Assembly (NCBI GenBank): GCA_050084985.1
Contig: JBITNC010000001.1
Location: 152,086,001 to 152,150,000, forward strand
Reading direction: 5' to 3'
Length of the DNA: 64,000 nt
From: Nageia nagi
Lineage: Eukaryota; Pinophyta
Below, in pieces: positions 62,043 through 64,000 of the stretch (position 1 is its first letter; each line of letters starts with the position of its first letter). Made by a program: the position numbers and the translations under genes. A model generated the notes under the pieces. The model was not told the DNA's origin, did no database searches, and saw nothing but the letters and a program-made list of their open reading frames with translations.

Positions 62043-62544
62043 TGAAAGGATTGAAATATAACTAATACAATCTTAAACTACCAAGATCACATGGAAGCTC
62101 ACTCTAAAAATAAGAACTCAAGCATAGATAATCTCACAAAGTGACTCGAGATATAAAGTGGTTCCTCCAACTAGGAGTACATCCACTAACTAGATCTTAC
62201 TTCATTCACAAAAACAACTCTCTTACAATCCTTCTAACTTCATCTCCTACTCGCTATCCTAGAGCATAAATTTGTTTCACAAATTGGCAAATGATCACAA
62301 AGAGGGGGCCTTCTATTTATAGGCCAAAATCCCCCTTTAGATCACCCTTTTAACCATTGTGCAGAGGCATGACATGCTACTCCTTTTTACCCAAGGGACA
62401 TGCTCATGACATAGAGTGTAGGATAAGTTACATTATCATATTCACTTAAATACTTAAGGTATATAGTGATACTATTAAGTATTAGTGAATTTATAAAGAG
62501 GATTAGTACAAAACCTTTACAATAATTCATTATACATTTCGAAA
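62043..62544 (-). repeat. 5' LTR of copia element A
   Basis: 502 bp, partner of 52557-53035. The outer end has decayed to TTCGAAA. AAAAG follows as target duplication. Confidence 0.9.
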
Positions 62545-62549
62545 AAAAG

Positions 62550-64000
62550 GACCCATCAATTTGAGTGTATGAACTAGAGAGGTTGAGATGACCTAGTTGT
62601 GTTGTCCTTCTCAAATTTTTGCTTATTGATCTTCCCTAAGATGTAATTTTCACATAGGCCAATGGAGGGTGACATTGGAGGAAAAACTTTTGCAAGATAT
62701 TGATCCTTCATGAGTTGAATATGTTTATGGTTTAGGTTTCCTAAATGTTGATGTCAAAGGTTACCTTCAGAACAAATATTTGAAGCTAGGAATAACTTAG
62801 TAGGAACTTGATCAACTATATAAAGATCATTTTTAACAAATCCTTTTATCAAGGTGGTAAACCTTTTTTTTATACTCTAAGAGTTCAAATTGAACTCAAA
62901 GGTATATCTCTTTCTTACAATTTGAATAATTGATAAAAGATTAATCCCTAACTTAGGCACAAAAAGCACATCTTCAATCACCTTCCCATCCATCAAGACA
63001 TTTCCAATCCCTTGAACTTATAGCATAGAGTTATCTCTTATTACAATTGCATCCTTTCTATGCTTATGAAAGTTTTCAAACTTATTCCTTTCAAAGCTCA
63101 TATGATTAGTGCAATGTGAATCCACTATCCAATCATCTGAAAATGTATGAGACTTAAAATAAAAACCACAAATATAAGCATCTTTATTCTTCTTCTTTCG
63201 TTTTAAGTTGTTCACATTATCTTTGCTTTTGCCATTTTTTTCTCTTTTTTTTGTAGCAATGGTTATCTTTGTGACCATATATGCCACAAAAGTTACAATT
63301 TCCATCAAAAAATTTCTTAGGTGCATGAGGTTTGCTTGACTTGCCTTTTCTATCATGATGATTGTTTCCATTCTTCTTTGCAATTATCATAGTATGATCA
63401 CAAGGAGTCTTATTATTATTTTTAAACTTCTTATTGAAGTGATTCATCTTAGTTGTACCTAATGTAATGTTTTACTCTTTTGGATTAGAAATCAACACTT
63501 TCTTGTTGATGGTCTTTTCATGCTACAAGAGGATTTTAGAAAGATTCTCTAAAAAGAAGACTTCCTCTTCATCATCAAGCCTAGTCTCAATAATAGCCAC
63601 ACAATGACTAAATTTGATTGAGAGGATTTGTAATATGATAAGAACCATGAATTTATCATTAATCCAATTACATCCACAATTCATAAGTTGAGTTCTTAAA
63701 TCAATAATTTTATTCAAGTATATTGCCACACCCTCATCATCCTCTTGATGAGATGGCAAGAGCTTCTGAAGGATGGTGAACCTCCTAGAAAACTTAGACC
63801 CAAGGTATATCTTCTTAATATTATCCCATACTTTTTTGGTATATTTTGAGGTCAAAATCATGAGGAGAACTTCATTTAGAATTGCCTTAAAGATCATATA
63901 AGTTTTCAACTCATTCTTGTTGTTATAGTCCTCTAGTGCTATAGTTTATTGTATATCTATATATAATAAATTCTTTAATAAAGCCCCGATGTACTTTACT
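62550..64000 (-). pseudogene. Copia B Gag, zinc knuckle and protease start
   Basis: Gag from the window edge downward shows TKKVWDNIKKIYLGSKFSRR (128 codons open, 63523-63909) and YLNKIIDLRTQLMNCG. The zinc knuckle GNCNFCGIYGHKDNHC with an intact C-x2-C-x4-H-x4-C is at about 63252-63299, in a 76-codon frame (63217-63447). WIVDSHCTNHMS (about 63105-63140) is the protease start, with DSG changed to DSH. A decayed integrase zinc region leads to 62550, the junction with element A. Wording is close to element A, so both belong to one family. Confidence 0.85.

Larger units (their letters stand above)
52557..62544 (-). mobile_element. Copia element A, complete with both LTRs, nested in copia B
   Basis: LTRs at 52557-53035 and 62043-62544 flank a minus-strand internal region. 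The target duplication AAAAG is perfect (52552-52556 and 62545-62549). The polypurine tract adjoins the left LTR and a decayed initiator-Met primer site adjoins the right LTR. Gag, protease, integrase, RT and RNase H remnants follow in Ty1/copia order between 57643 and 53880. A leader of about 4.4 kb (57644-62020) precedes gag and holds a minisatellite and a solo LTR. Coding regions carry stops and frameshifts, so the element is not autonomous now. Confidence 0.9.
45709..64000 (-). mobile_element. Copia element B (5' part beyond the window)
   Basis: A minus-strand Ty1/copia element with its 3' LTR at 45709-46241, followed upward by RNase H and RT remnants (46980-47604), integrase (51664-52551) and gag-protease (62550-64000 and on). 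Two insertions split it: a 4049-bp solo LTR (47610-51658) and copia element A (52557-62544). Both junctions fall in pol and both flanks agree in domain order. The element entered the PPR pseudogene; TTAAG at 45704-45708 would be the left target duplication. Most of the RT, including its active site, is deleted. Confidence 0.85.

Overview
The window is repeat-dominated nuclear DNA of a land plant with a large genome. A pentatricopeptide-repeat (PPR) pseudogene, L1-type LINEs, Ty1/copia and Ty3/gypsy elements (Tat-like and chromovirus) and tRNA-iMet primer sites support a plant. Very AT-rich, heavily decayed, multiply nested LTR elements and CG scarcity suggest a conifer or other gymnosperm, but that is inference. 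I see no intact host gene, tRNA, rRNA or CRISPR array.

Left third (1-31.3 kb). The window opens inside a roughly 4-kb LTR (1-3986), followed by AT-rich DNA with no recognisable gene. A plus-strand L1 LINE runs 10.69-17.52 kb (ORF1, endonuclease, reverse transcriptase, C-terminal zinc region). Its ORF1 is split by a 2.2-kb element with direct-repeat ends (11168-13364). A second, minus-strand LINE of another lineage lies at about 20.2-24.2 kb and carries a 421-bp CACTA-like MITE and a 723-bp element with 80-bp terminal inverted repeats. A plus-strand chromovirus integrase-chromodomain remnant is at 25.6-26.6 kb. A decayed protein-coding remnant of an unnamed, gag-like repeat protein is at 30.1-31.3 kb.

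Middle (32.4-45.7 kb). A minus-strand Tat-like Ty3/gypsy polyprotein remnant spans 44.3-32.4 kb (gag/PR, RT, RNase H, integrase with the core deleted). Its RT domain is split by a non-autonomous LTR element (35057-40137, 246-bp LTRs, PBS, PPT, 5-bp duplication). That element is split in turn by a young 3.2-kb chromovirus derivative (35650-38848, LTRs about 98% alike, perfect GAATT target duplication). The derivative's reading frame joins Gag-protease directly to the integrase C-terminus and chromodomain. A plus-strand PPR pseudogene with a 458-bp tandem duplication follows at 44.9-45.7 kb.

Right third (45.7-64 kb). A minus-strand copia element (B) starts with its 3' LTR at 45709 and runs past the window end. 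Inside it sit a 4049-bp solo LTR (47610-51658, same family as the left-edge copy) and a complete related copia element A (52557-62544, AAAAG duplication). The A leader holds a 21-bp minisatellite with a solo LTR of the chromovirus family in it.

None of the genes works together in a pathway. The window is a record of successive insertions. The youngest recognisable insertion is the 3.2-kb chromovirus derivative; most other coding remnants carry many stops and frameshifts.
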